This document shows positions 25,299 through 33,635 of a stretch of DNA of 64,000 bases, in pieces. Position 1 is the first letter of the stretch. Each line of letters begins with the position of its first letter. The stretch comes from Shimia sp051201625 (GTDB lineage: Bacteria; Pseudomonadota; Alphaproteobacteria; Rhodobacterales; Rhodobacteraceae), in assembly GCF_051201625.1 (NCBI RefSeq), contig NZ_CP179203.1, positions 4,030,001-4,094,000 of the forward strand. The letters are read 5' to 3'. The notes beneath the pieces were generated by a model. It was given only the letters and a program-made list of their open reading frames with translations, had not been told where the DNA came from and made no database searches. A program made the position numbers and the translations under genes.

Positions 25299-25985
25299 TT
25301 AGCCTTTATTCCAGCGACCCGGCATTCTGCTATCTGGGGACGGCGCACGTATCTGGCTTAGATGCTTGAGTGGGCCAGACATGGCCCTACCGAACGGACT
25401 TTGTCGAAACTGTGCCTTAACTTTTTCGAACTGCATCACGTCTTCGATGCGGCGATCTAAAAAAGCCCAAGTTGCTTGACCATCGTCGCTATCATCACCA
25501 AGCCAGTAAAGAACTGTGGCGCCGTAAACGCCACTGAGAGTGAACCTCTTAGTGTACCAATTGAAGTCATCTGAGGTGTCTCCAATTGCAGTCCAGATCG
25601 CATCTGCCGTGCCCCAGATCAGTTCGGCACCCGTTGAAGCATATTGAGGCAATGCAAAAAGGGTCGTGCCACGACGTACTACGTCTCGATCGCCACAGGT
25701 TGACAGCCGGAGTCTGACGGCATGTGTGATTTTTTCCCGTATTTTTAACGTGCTAAGATCTGTGCTTGCCAGCTGCCTCAACATTTCAGCGTCACCACGT
25801 CGATGAGACTCCACTGCCAAATCAAATGCTCCACGTGGGAAAAGAGCCTGCGCCATAAATGGGTCCGCATCGCAATCCGATACGGCCGCGCTGAATGTGG
25901 CGTCTGACCAGCCATCAAACGGTACGTGCATTTCCGCAGCGTTTAATAGCTGGGTTTTAAGATCATCGCTTGAGGCATCATTCAT
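25299..25985 (-). CDS. COQ9 family ubiquinone biosynthesis protein
   Basis: A 228-residue helical protein. LKTQLLNAAEMHVPFDGWSD matches the N-terminal TetR-like fold of COQ9, DADPFMAQALFPRG follows, and the C-terminal lipid-binding part shows W.AIGDTSDDFNWYTKR.TLSGVYGATVLYWL, the best conserved COQ9 segment. COQ9 binds isoprenoid lipid and helps Coq7-type hydroxylation in ubiquinone synthesis. The start at 25985 has AAGGAGCG before it; an in-frame start eight codons upstream is less likely. Divergent from rpsU. Confidence 0.9.
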   Translation of the reverse strand: MNDASSDDLKTQLLNAAEMHVPFDGWSDATFSAAVSDCDADPFMAQALFPRGAFDLAVESHRRGDAEMLRQLASTDLSTLKIREKITHAVRLRLSTCGDRDVVRRGTTLFALPQYASTGAELIWGTADAIWTAIGDTSDDFNWYTKRFTLSGVYGATVLYWLGDDSDDGQATWAFLDRRIEDVMQFEKVKAQFRQSPFGRAMSGPLKHLSQIRAPSPDSRMPGRWNKG

Positions 25986-26092
25986 GGTACGCTCCTTTGC
26001 AGCATCCATACTAGACTCAACTTAAAGGCTTTGCTATAGGACGGGTTCCTGCAAATCCTTGCAACTCAACTTAGAAAGGTGGTGAAAACCAC

Positions 26093-26299
26093 ATGCAGGT
26101 TAGTGTTCGAGATAATAACGTCGATCAGGCACTTCGTGCCCTGAAGAAAAAGCTACAGCGTGAAGGTGTCTTTCGTGAAATGAAGCTCAAGCAACATTTC
26201 GAGAAGCCCTCTGAGAAAAAAGCGCGCGAGAAAGCTGAAGCAATCCGCCGTGCCCGTAAACTGGCGCGTAAGAAAGCACAGCGCGAGGGTATGATGTAA
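26093..26299 (+). CDS. rpsU: 30S ribosomal protein S21
   Basis: A 68-residue highly basic protein: MQVSVRDNNVDQALRALKKK at the start and KPSEKKAREKAEAIRRARKLARKKA in pieces at the C-terminus, the standard S21 sequence. It belongs to the small-subunit platform near the anti-Shine-Dalgarno region. An AGAAAGGTGG ribosome site precedes the start and a terminator follows, so it is a single-gene unit. Confidence 0.97.
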   Translation: MQVSVRDNNVDQALRALKKKLQREGVFREMKLKQHFEKPSEKKAREKAEAIRRARKLARKKAQREGMM

Positions 26300-26331
26300 G
26301 CAAACTTTTGCTTTGAACACCAAAATAGACT

Positions 26332-26362
26332 ACCCCCGTGGCTCAGCCTCGGGGGTTTGTCG
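26332..26362 (+). terminator. Rho-independent terminator after rpsU
   Basis: ACCCCCG at 26332-26338 pairs with CGGGGGT at 26350-26356, loop of eleven bases, followed by a T-rich stretch. Confidence 0.85.
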
Positions 26363-27234
26363 TTTTCAGTGGACGCAAAATTTACCCCACCAAATCTCGA
26401 GCGAATTCTCTTTATTAGTCAAAATTGAGCCCTACGCCAAAGACACGGCCCACCATTGATTAAGTGTCACATACAATAAATGGTACCGGCCCTAATCCGT
26501 GGAGTTATTGATTTAATAAATTCGCATAAACTTTCTATCACATTTTTCACACATGCCTTCGAGTAAACTAAGGCCCAAAGACAGTCGCCACAATAGTCGC
26601 GTCGGGCGCCTTAATCTGTTACAGAACTCGCAATATTCCAATTTTAGTTATTTTCAGCTGCGAGCGTTACTTTATGTCCCACAACAGTTCATATTTAAAT
26701 AATATTTAGAAAAATAGAAATGCTGGGCATGGACTACCAACAAAAAATATCAGCAGGATGGTCTATTGGGTACCGGCTTGTCATGAAAAGAGGACATCGC
26801 AAGCAAGCGTCCAGCACGACTTAAGCAAATCTTTGGACCAGGCAACGCAATTGGTATGCTGATCATTGAGTTTCAAAAGATCACATCCTTAAGCACTTTC
26901 CAATTCAGGACGTATGATAATTCGTATCCAAAATGGGTAGCTCAACGGCACAGCTCGTCAGACCCAGTCCAGCTGGCATCTGATACTAAAATTACAAGCG
27001 TACTACGCAACCACGGTCATTAACTAGTAGGATAACTTGAAATCACCAGCTCTTAGCCATAGCTTTCAAAAGTTAGAAAATGTTTAATACATCCTCCGCG
27101 AACGCTGTATCGTATGAGCTCATATATCGAATAATGGCGTGCAACCTCAAATCTCAATTCTTGATATTTTACCCTCTGAAGTTTAGCAAAAAATCAAATA
27201 GGTAAGTACTCTTAATGTTCAGCAAGGCACACAG
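26363..27234. other. Long AT-rich gene-free region
   Basis: About 870 bases with no credible frame and no recognisable RNA gene. It is richer in A and T than its neighbours. The right end must hold the promoter for the glutathione transferase gene. A short TAGCTCAACGGCACAGC stretch near 26938 resembles a tRNA D-arm but no matching T-arm or acceptor follows. Confidence 0.5.
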
Positions 27235-28113
27235 ATGACCAACTCTTATAAACCCCCAAAAATCTGGAAATGGGAAAGCAAAAGCGGCGGACGGTTCGCC
27301 AATATCAATAGGCCGGTCGCGGGCTCAACGCATGACAAGGCCCTTCCAGTCGGTGAGCACCCTTACCAGCTTCACTCATTGGCCACACCTAACGGCGTAA
27401 AAGTAACCATTCTTTTCGAAGAACTTTTAGAGGCTGGTTATACCAAAGCGGAATACGATGCTTGGCTGATCAATATTGGTAACGGTGATCAGTTCAGTTC
27501 AGGCTTTGTTGAAATAAACCCAAACTCAAAAATACCAGCACTTATTGATCGCAGCGGCGACGCACCTGTGCGGATATTTGAGTCAGCGGCGATCATGATG
27601 CATCTGGCTGAAACATTCGATGCGTTCCTTGGCTCGCAGGAGAAGCGTCCGGAGTTGCTCAGCTGGCTATTTTGGCAAATGGGCAGTGCTCCATTCCTTG
27701 GAGGAGGCTTTGGCCATTTCTACGCCTACGCACCTGAGAAATGGCAGTATCCAATTGACCGTTACTCAATGGAGACGAAACGCCTACTCGACGTTTTAAA
27801 TCAGCATCTATCTAACAACCAATTCATAATTGGCGATGACTACACCATTGCTGACATGGCAATTTGGGCTTGGTTTGGTCAGCTTGTCCTGGGTCGGCTG
27901 TATGACGCCGCAGAATTTCTAGACGTTGAAAGCTACCAGCACGCTTTACGTTGGGCAAAAGAGATTGACGCTCGTCCTGCAGTCAAACGTGGGCGAATGG
28001 TCAACCGAGCTTCAGGCGATCTAAAAACACAATTACATGAACGTCATAGCAGTCTCGATTTTGAAACTCAGACTCAGGACAAAATAGCATTGAAGTCCAA
28101 AACGGGAGATTAA
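27235..28113 (+). CDS. yghU: Glutathione-dependent disulfide-bond oxidoreductase (YghU-type glutathione transferase)
   Basis: A 292-residue cytoplasmic Nu-class glutathione S-transferase. The opening YKPPKIWKW and ANINRPVAGSTHDKALPVG are YghU/YfcG-type; the thioredoxin-fold domain contains LHSLATPNGVKVTILFEE and NPNSKIPALID, ending in the conserved FESAAIMMHLAE. The helical C-terminal domain contains the N-capping FIIGDDYTIADMAIWAW. Members reduce disulfide bonds of small thiols with two glutathiones. Length is normal. A separate transcription unit. Confidence 0.93.
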   Translation: MTNSYKPPKIWKWESKSGGRFANINRPVAGSTHDKALPVGEHPYQLHSLATPNGVKVTILFEELLEAGYTKAEYDAWLINIGNGDQFSSGFVEINPNSKIPALIDRSGDAPVRIFESAAIMMHLAETFDAFLGSQEKRPELLSWLFWQMGSAPFLGGGFGHFYAYAPEKWQYPIDRYSMETKRLLDVLNQHLSNNQFIIGDDYTIADMAIWAWFGQLVLGRLYDAAEFLDVESYQHALRWAKEIDARPAVKRGRMVNRASGDLKTQLHERHSSLDFETQTQDKIALKSKTGD

Positions 28114-28155
28114 TCTTCCTTGCGTTGTGAATGCAGCGCAAAGGCACCTGCAGCG

Positions 28156-28614
28156 TCACACAGGCAACGCAGTTGTTTTGAAGACTGTGCGCAAAGCGAA
28201 CGAAGATTGCATTTGCGCCACACCGGGCAAGCGTGCAAGGTGCTGGCGATGAATGCGGGCAAAATCCTCCGTATCTTCGGCCACGACTTTCAGGATATAA
28301 TCAGCAGTACCCGCCATGAGGTGACATTCCAGAACATGAGGCACCCTTGAAACCGCTTTCTCAAAAGCATCCAACACCTCGTCAGCTTGCCCCGAGAGGG
28401 TGATCTCAACAAAAACAGTGGTGGGTAGGTTCATTTTACGAGGCTCAAGAAGCGCTACGTAGTCACGAATGTACCCCTCTACTTCCAACCGATGCACCCG
28501 CCTGTGACATGCCGACGGTGATAGGTTTACTTTGTCCGATAGCTCAGAATTGGAAATTCGCCCCTGCTTTTGGAGCATTCGGAGAATCCGATGATCTATT
28601 TGATCAAGAGACAT
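28156..28614 (-). CDS. Lrp/AsnC family transcriptional regulator, likely of alanine dehydrogenase
   Basis: A 152-residue regulator. N-terminal winged HTH: LDQIDHRILRMLQKQGRISNSELSDKVNLSPSACHRRVHRLE spans residues 3-44 (cited here in outline; helix pair SNSELSDKVNLSPSACHRR). The C-terminal RAM ligand-binding domain covers residues 68-140 with VPHVLECHLMAGTADYILKV. Divergent from ald with a perfect palindrome in between, the arrangement known for AldR/PutR-like regulators that respond to alanine or leucine. I infer control of ald and of itself. Confidence 0.88.
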   Translation of the reverse strand: MSLDQIDHRILRMLQKQGRISNSELSDKVNLSPSACHRRVHRLEVEGYIRDYVALLEPRKMNLPTTVFVEITLSGQADEVLDAFEKAVSRVPHVLECHLMAGTADYILKVVAEDTEDFARIHRQHLARLPGVAQMQSSFALRTVFKTTALPV

Positions 28615-28644
28615 ATTGTAGAATACCTTTTCATTTTTGGTGAC

Positions 28645-28669
28645 TATATTCGAAGATTCTTCGAATATA
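28645..28669. promoter_or_regulatory. Perfect 25-bp palindrome between Lrp regulator and ald (probable operator)
   Basis: TATATTCGAAGA at 28645-28656, one central T, and its exact reverse complement TCTTCGAATATA at 28658-28669. Lrp/AsnC proteins bind AT-rich palindromes of about 15-25 bases. The site begins 31 bases upstream of the regulator start and ends 84 bases before ald, so it can control both. Confidence 0.8.
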
Positions 28670-28752
28670 AAGATTTAAAGTTATATAATAAACAAGCACA
28701 TTTTGATGAAGATACACCAAGTTGGCGTCAAACGATTCCGCAGGAGATCATT

Positions 28753-29871
28753 ATGAAAATCGGTTGCCCTACAGAGATCAAACCTCAAGAATATCGCGTC
28801 GGCATGACCCCAAACGTAGCACAAGAGGCCGTGGCTCACGGTCATGACGTCATTATTCAGGCAGGAGCTGGCATGGGCTCTGGCTTTGTCGACGGGGACT
28901 ATGTAGCTGCCGGAGCTCTTATCATTGATACGGCCGAAGAAATTTTCGACCGAGCGGATATGATCGTTAAAGTCAAAGAACCTCAAGCAAACGAACGCAA
29001 GATGCTGCGTGAAGGGCAAATATTGTTCACCTACCTGCATCTCGCTCCAGATCCAGACCAAACGCACGACCTGCTCGGATCTGGTTGTACAGCGATTGCC
29101 TATGAAACGGTAACGGACGCTTCCGGAGGGTTACCACTTCTCGCCCCAATGTCGGAGGTTGCCGGTCGTCTTGCGCCGCAGGTTGGCGCATGGACGCTAC
29201 AAAAGGCCAATGGCGGACGCGGCGTGCTGATGGGTGGCGTCCCAGGCGTGGGACCTGCAAAGGTGCTTGTCATTGGCGGAGGTGTCGTCGGCACCCATGC
29301 TGCACGCATCGCCGCGGGTATGGGTGCGGACGTAACAGTTCTCGATCGGTCACTGCCACGAATGCGGTATTTGGACGATGTCTTTGGCAGCGTGTTTAAA
29401 ACTGGTTTCTCGTCATCCGGGAACACTGCAGATCTGCTGCAATCCGCTGATATGGTCGTCGGAGCTGTTCTTATTCCTGGGGCTGCAGCGCCGAAATTGG
29501 TCAGCCGTGCTCAGCTTTCAACAATGAAGGCAGGTTCAGCACTGGTTGATGTCGCAATAGATCAGGGCGGTTGCTTCGAAACCTCAAGGGCTACCACACA
29601 CGCAGACCCAGTTTATGATGTCAACGGCATCATGCACTACTGCGTAGCCAACATGCCAGGCGCAGTAGCACGCACGTCGACTATTGCCTTGGGCAACGCG
29701 ACCATGCCTTTCCTATTAGCTTTAGCCGATAAAGGCTGGCGTAAGGCCTGTGAAGATGACCCACACCTACTGAACGGTTTGAATGTACACGCGGGACGGT
29801 TGACCTATTATGCAGTTGGTAAGGCATTGGGGCTGGACGTTCTGTCACCAAATCTTGCTTTGAAAGCCTAA
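28753..29871 (+). CDS. ald: Alanine dehydrogenase
   Basis: A 372-residue NAD-dependent L-alanine dehydrogenase. MKIGCPTEIKPQEYRVGMTP is the family start; catalytic lysine lies in MIVKVKEPQ near residue 74 and histidine in LHLAPD near 96; the Rossmann motif GGGVVGTHAARIAAGMGADV is near 173-192, and MPGAVARTST near 300. Catalyses reversible oxidative deamination of alanine to pyruvate and ammonia. The start at 28753 has CAGGAG before it, and the in-frame upstream extension runs through the palindromic operator and is not coding. Divergent from the Lrp regulator. Confidence 0.96.
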   Translation: MKIGCPTEIKPQEYRVGMTPNVAQEAVAHGHDVIIQAGAGMGSGFVDGDYVAAGALIIDTAEEIFDRADMIVKVKEPQANERKMLREGQILFTYLHLAPDPDQTHDLLGSGCTAIAYETVTDASGGLPLLAPMSEVAGRLAPQVGAWTLQKANGGRGVLMGGVPGVGPAKVLVIGGGVVGTHAARIAAGMGADVTVLDRSLPRMRYLDDVFGSVFKTGFSSSGNTADLLQSADMVVGAVLIPGAAAPKLVSRAQLSTMKAGSALVDVAIDQGGCFETSRATTHADPVYDVNGIMHYCVANMPGAVARTSTIALGNATMPFLLALADKGWRKACEDDPHLLNGLNVHAGRLTYYAVGKALGLDVLSPNLALKA

Positions 29872-29977
29872 AACTAGACTTTGCTGCAACTAAGGTAAAA
29901 AAATTACTAGAAAAAGAAGGTCTCCTCAGCTTTTAAAGAAAAACCTTGAACGCCAAAATTATCTGTAAAAGGTCATT

Positions 29978-31042
29978 TTGAGAGAAAACTATCCTAAAAT
30001 TTATGCTAAAGTTGAACAGCCTCTAAACCTAGCAATACAAAGGAATGATTTGATTTTTTGGTTAAGGCTTTTTTTGCTTGGCCTAATCGCAATCGTGTTC
30101 TTACTCGGATACGTTCTCTCCGCGATTGCACTTTGGTTTCATATGCCAGAGATTTCCCGCACGTACATTGTGCTGGGGATAGTTGCGATAGGGCTATTTC
30201 TGACTGGAACTGCAACAGTCTCGAAATCTCATTGCGTCCGTCTTTTTGGATTGGCGGTAATTCCTTTGATTAGCACACTTTACTGGTGGACAGGAATTTC
30301 CCCAAGCAATGATCGCAACTGGGTTCCTGAGCTCGCTGAAACCCTCAAGGCGAAACAAAGTGGCTCCATTGTTGTTCTAAAAAACGTGCGTAATTTCACC
30401 TGGCGGTCTGAAACCGATTTTGACGCCGCTTGGGAAGATTGGACAGTCGACCTTGAAGAACTAGAAAGTATTGACGCAGCATTGTCACACTGGGGACTCC
30501 ACAAGATTGCCCACGTTCTGGTGAGCTTTGGATTTACCGATGGTCAACACGTTGTATTTTCTGTCGAAATTCGCAGAGAAGAGTTTGAAGCCTTCTCCGA
30601 GTTAGGCGGGTTATTCAAACAATACGAACTCTCCCTAATCGCCGCGTCAGAAGAAGATATCCTATATTTGCGGACCAACGCTCGCACGCCCAAGGAAGAC
30701 GTGTACCTATACCCAATCAAGGTTGATGCGAAAGCACGGCAAGAATTATTTTTGTCTTATCTTAGGCTGGCCAATAAACTGTCAGAAAAACCACTTTGGT
30801 ACAATACCATCACCGCGAACTGTACAACTATGATCTATCGACTGGTACGCGGTTTCAGCCCAGACCAGCATTTTGACATCCGTTTCCTACTACCAGGAGG
30901 GTTGCCAGAATACTTTGCCGAGAATGATCTGCTGCTGTGGGAGCCAACGGTAGAAGATTACCGCCAAAAGGCTGCGATTAGCGCAAAAGCCCAGGCTATC
31001 CAGCCCGGGCAAAGTTATAGCCAGATCATTCGCAAAGAATGA
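29978..31042 (+). CDS. DUF4105 / Lnb N-terminal periplasmic domain membrane protein
   Basis: A 354-residue protein with three N-terminal hydrophobic segments (about 25-55, 62-80 and 88-106), then a periplasmic globular part. The DUF4105 hallmarks are present: WTVDLEELESIDAALSHWG, FTDGQHVVFSVEIRREE (W-x-H-like core), and the LWYNTITANCTTMIYRLVR motif with the conserved N-C-T, which recalls a cysteine peptidase-like active site. The start is TTG at 29978 with AAAGG six bases before it. Function is not known. It stands alone, convergent with the mscS gene. Confidence 0.83.
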   Translation: MRENYPKIYAKVEQPLNLAIQRNDLIFWLRLFLLGLIAIVFLLGYVLSAIALWFHMPEISRTYIVLGIVAIGLFLTGTATVSKSHCVRLFGLAVIPLISTLYWWTGISPSNDRNWVPELAETLKAKQSGSIVVLKNVRNFTWRSETDFDAAWEDWTVDLEELESIDAALSHWGLHKIAHVLVSFGFTDGQHVVFSVEIRREEFEAFSELGGLFKQYELSLIAASEEDILYLRTNARTPKEDVYLYPIKVDAKARQELFLSYLRLANKLSEKPLWYNTITANCTTMIYRLVRGFSPDQHFDIRFLLPGGLPEYFAENDLLLWEPTVEDYRQKAAISAKAQAIQPGQSYSQIIRKE

Positions 31043-31068
31043 GGTCAAACATGACACATTTAAAATTT

Positions 31069-31869
31069 TCAGGACTTGACGATAACCGTATGAGGATAGG
31101 GTATTGAAATACCCTCTTCGTCGAATGCTTCTTTAACGGTCTGTGTCAGTCCAAATTTCAGTTCCCAATAATCTGGGGCATCACACCACAAACGCGCCGT
31201 TATATCGACCGAACTATCGCCAAGATTCGTAACTCGTACCCAAGGTTCAGGATCTTTGAGAACACGCTGGTCAGAAACAGCAGATCTCAAAATAATTTCC
31301 TTAGCCTTATTCGCATCATCTCCATAATCAATTCCAAAGGTTAAATCGACGCGCCTAGTATCGTGGGCTGAATAGTTAGTGATTATTGAACCCCAGGCTT
31401 GGCCATTTGGAACCATAATCTGTACATTGTCTGGTGTCACCAATTCTGTGATGAACAAGTTGAGATCCTTGACAGTTCCCGCGGTGCCTCCAATGTCGAC
31501 ATACTGACCCAATTTATACGGGCGAAACAGGATTAACATGAAACCTGCAGCAAGATCGGATAGTGTCCCCTGCAACGCGAGGCCAATCGCCAGAGTTACC
31601 GCCCCCATCATAGCGACTAATGAGGTCGCTTGAATACCGAACAAACCCAAAACTGCAACTAAGACTACCAGTAATATAGCCCATCGTACAATTGATGCCG
31701 CAAAATTACCCAGCGTATTATCTATGTCAGCACTAGCGTTTACGCGCTTGCGTACAGTACGCCCAACCATACCGGCAATAGTCCAACCAACAACAATAAC
31801 CACCAAAGCCTTAATGGTAGCTAAGGCCATCGGTCCAAACTCACTGACTTGTTCAATCATTTGATCCAT
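31069..31869 (-). CDS. Small-conductance mechanosensitive channel, MscS family
   Basis: A 266-residue channel with three transmembrane helices (about 12-35, 58-80, 83-105). The pore helix TM3 region is VAMMGAVTLAIGLALQGTLSDLAAGFMLILFRP, quoted here only as its core AIGLALQGTLSDLAAG, and the cytoplasmic beta domain follows with VDIGGTAGTVKDLNLF and VPNGQAWGSIITNYS. This is the minimal MscS architecture and length. It releases osmolytes under hypo-osmotic stress. Convergent with the DUF4105 gene. Confidence 0.93.
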   Translation of the reverse strand: MDQMIEQVSEFGPMALATIKALVVIVVGWTIAGMVGRTVRKRVNASADIDNTLGNFAASIVRWAILLVVLVAVLGLFGIQATSLVAMMGAVTLAIGLALQGTLSDLAAGFMLILFRPYKLGQYVDIGGTAGTVKDLNLFITELVTPDNVQIMVPNGQAWGSIITNYSAHDTRRVDLTFGIDYGDDANKAKEIILRSAVSDQRVLKDPEPWVRVTNLGDSSVDITARLWCDAPDYWELKFGLTQTVKEAFDEEGISIPYPHTVIVKS

Positions 31870-32029
31870 GTTTCATATCCATTTTAATGTTTTCTAAATG
31901 TATTAACTTGATAACTAAAAATTTATAAATTCATCCAGAGAGTTATGACAAGGGAAGAATTAATCGCTGGGCCGCAATAAACGGACCTACGACTTCATGA
32001 TTACCTTGAGCGCACCCTCAGAAATCCCG

Positions 32030-32479
32030 TTAACCCCGCAGACTACCTTTGAGAACGTAGCTAAGGATTTCAACAACTTGCTCCGGCTCCTCCGCTACTG
32101 CCAAGGCAGCAGCGTGAATCTCCTTTAGGGCATGCTGATGCTGGGGTGGATTCAAAACAATAATCGACTTTCCTAGCGCAGCGGCATATCCCGCATCGAA
32201 AGCAGCATTCCACTGTTTATACTCATCACCAAATCTTACTACGATAACATCCGCGTCCCCTAGGCCTTTACGGGTCCGAATAGCATTGATCATGGCACCC
32301 TTGCGGTCATGCCAAAATTTGCTTTCCTCAGCCCCAAGTAATGTAACACCACAATCATCGCTAGCGTCGTGATCTGTGACAGGGCTAAAAAAGCTGACAT
32401 CTAGCCCTTTTGTTCCCGCAATGATCTGTTCGCGCCAGTCAGTATGAATTTCCCCTGACAGGTAGACTTTTAATCCCAT
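32030..32479 (-). CDS. YtoQ family protein
   Basis: A 149-residue protein beginning MGLKVYLSGEIHTDWREQI and containing FSPVTDHDASDDCG, HDRKGAMINAIRTRKGLGDADVIVVRFGD (in parts) and QWNAAFDAGYAAALGKSIIVL. This is the YtoQ pattern, related to the nucleoside 2-deoxyribosyltransferase fold (DAG.A glutamate-type region). The biochemical activity of YtoQ is not established. An AGAGAG site precedes the start. Isolated gene. Confidence 0.88.
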   Translation of the reverse strand: MGLKVYLSGEIHTDWREQIIAGTKGLDVSFFSPVTDHDASDDCGVTLLGAEESKFWHDRKGAMINAIRTRKGLGDADVIVVRFGDEYKQWNAAFDAGYAAALGKSIIVLNPPQHQHALKEIHAAALAVAEEPEQVVEILSYVLKGSLRG

Positions 32480-32578
32480 TAAACTCTCTCCACGTTGAAT
32501 ATTTCATACCCACTCTGACGGATTGCTCCAATAGTGCGTGCCCAAAAAATAATATTTCAGGGCGAACAGGAACAAAAA

Positions 32579-33211
32579 CTATATTTTTCGAGCTACCAAG
32601 TAGCGACTCGGGGGATCAACCGGAAAGTTTCCACATTCGATGATTTCAAAGCCCGCATTGATGACCGCCTGTTCCAACTCAGCAATAGTAAAAAACTGAA
32701 CAAACGGCGCTTTACCCAAACGTTGCATCAGCGGAAGAGCCCATAACATCATACGGTACTTTAATGATTTCAGACCCTCGCTTAAACACGGTGTCTTGGT
32801 TATGAATAGTCCACCAGGCTTTAGCCGCTCTGCAGCGGCACTGATCGCATCACCAGTCTTGGGCAAAAGATGAAGCAGATTGAGCGCCATGACTACATCA
32901 AACGGACCCACCGGAGCAGTAGTCGGGGTCGCCTGAACAAGCGAAATATTGGCAACTTTCGCTTTCTTAACCCTAAGCTGCCCCTGTTCGAGCATACTGG
33001 CAGATAAGTCTGTAGCCACAATTTTCTCAACCGACGGCGCGAGCTGAAGTGATGTAGCTGCTGTTCCACATCCAATCTCTAAAACTTGATCAGTTTCTCT
33101 CAGATAAGACTGCGTGCGCGCCAGCGTATATTCATAAGCTTTGATGTCACGAATTGGAGATTTTGCATATTTTTCAGCTACGCCGTCCCAGAATTTAGCA
33201 TCCACCTTCAT
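32579..33211 (-). CDS. Class I SAM-dependent methyltransferase
   Basis: A 210-residue soluble methyltransferase. Motif I VLEIGCGTAATSLQLAP lies near residue 47-63, acidic motif II VATDLSASMLEQ near 72, and motif post-I DVVMALNLLHLLP near 110. The start at 33211 (MKVDAKFWDGVAEKYAKSP) is chosen for its AAGGAGATT ribosome site, 11 codons below an upstream in-frame start. The substrate cannot be told from sequence; related proteins methylate small molecules or quinone precursors. Single gene. Confidence 0.85.
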   Translation of the reverse strand: MKVDAKFWDGVAEKYAKSPIRDIKAYEYTLARTQSYLRETDQVLEIGCGTAATSLQLAPSVEKIVATDLSASMLEQGQLRVKKAKVANISLVQATPTTAPVGPFDVVMALNLLHLLPKTGDAISAAAERLKPGGLFITKTPCLSEGLKSLKYRMMLWALPLMQRLGKAPFVQFFTIAELEQAVINAGFEIIECGNFPVDPPSRYLVARKI

Positions 33212-33635
33212 AACAAATCTCCTTTTAATCATCTGTTTATCCATGCGCGTATCGTAAATAAATTGCTAAATAATGAACTTCACATATACATATATGCATG
33301 AATTGTGGTGGGACCCCCTTTGATTGGAACCATGTCCGCGCTTTTCTGAGGACCGCAGAGTAAGGATCTATCTCAGCGGCAGCTCGCAAGTTAAACCGAA
33401 CCCAGCCAACGGTTGGGCGCAAAATGCGGCTCTGGAAGAGGTACACCAAAAAAGTGGTGCCACCGCATCGGAAGTTCAACTCCCAAATCAAATCTAACAG
33501 GCTATAACATGAAACCCTTTTGTGGCACTGCTCTATGAAGGATCCTTCAATAGTCGAGACTGACCTTTGGGTCCGCTCATGGACGCACACGAAACATAAT
33601 CTTGGCTAGTTTAATTCAGGCATGAAAGCGCTAAA
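33212..33635. other. Intergenic region between methyltransferase and pheT
   Basis: About 420 bases. A minus-strand frame of 117 codons (33237-33590) has no ribosome site, overlaps the methyltransferase leader and matches no family I recognise. Otherwise nothing supported. Confidence 0.4.

Noticed and set aside
26930..27000. tRNA-like stretch with a D-arm resemblance (TAGCTCAACGGCACAGC)
   Set aside because: No acceptor stem, anticodon stem or T-arm (GGTTCGA) in the right place; treated as chance.
33237..33590. Minus-strand frame of 117 codons before the methyltransferase gene
   Set aside because: No ribosome site, odd composition, overlaps the methyltransferase leader; might be a transposase relic but no motif supports it.
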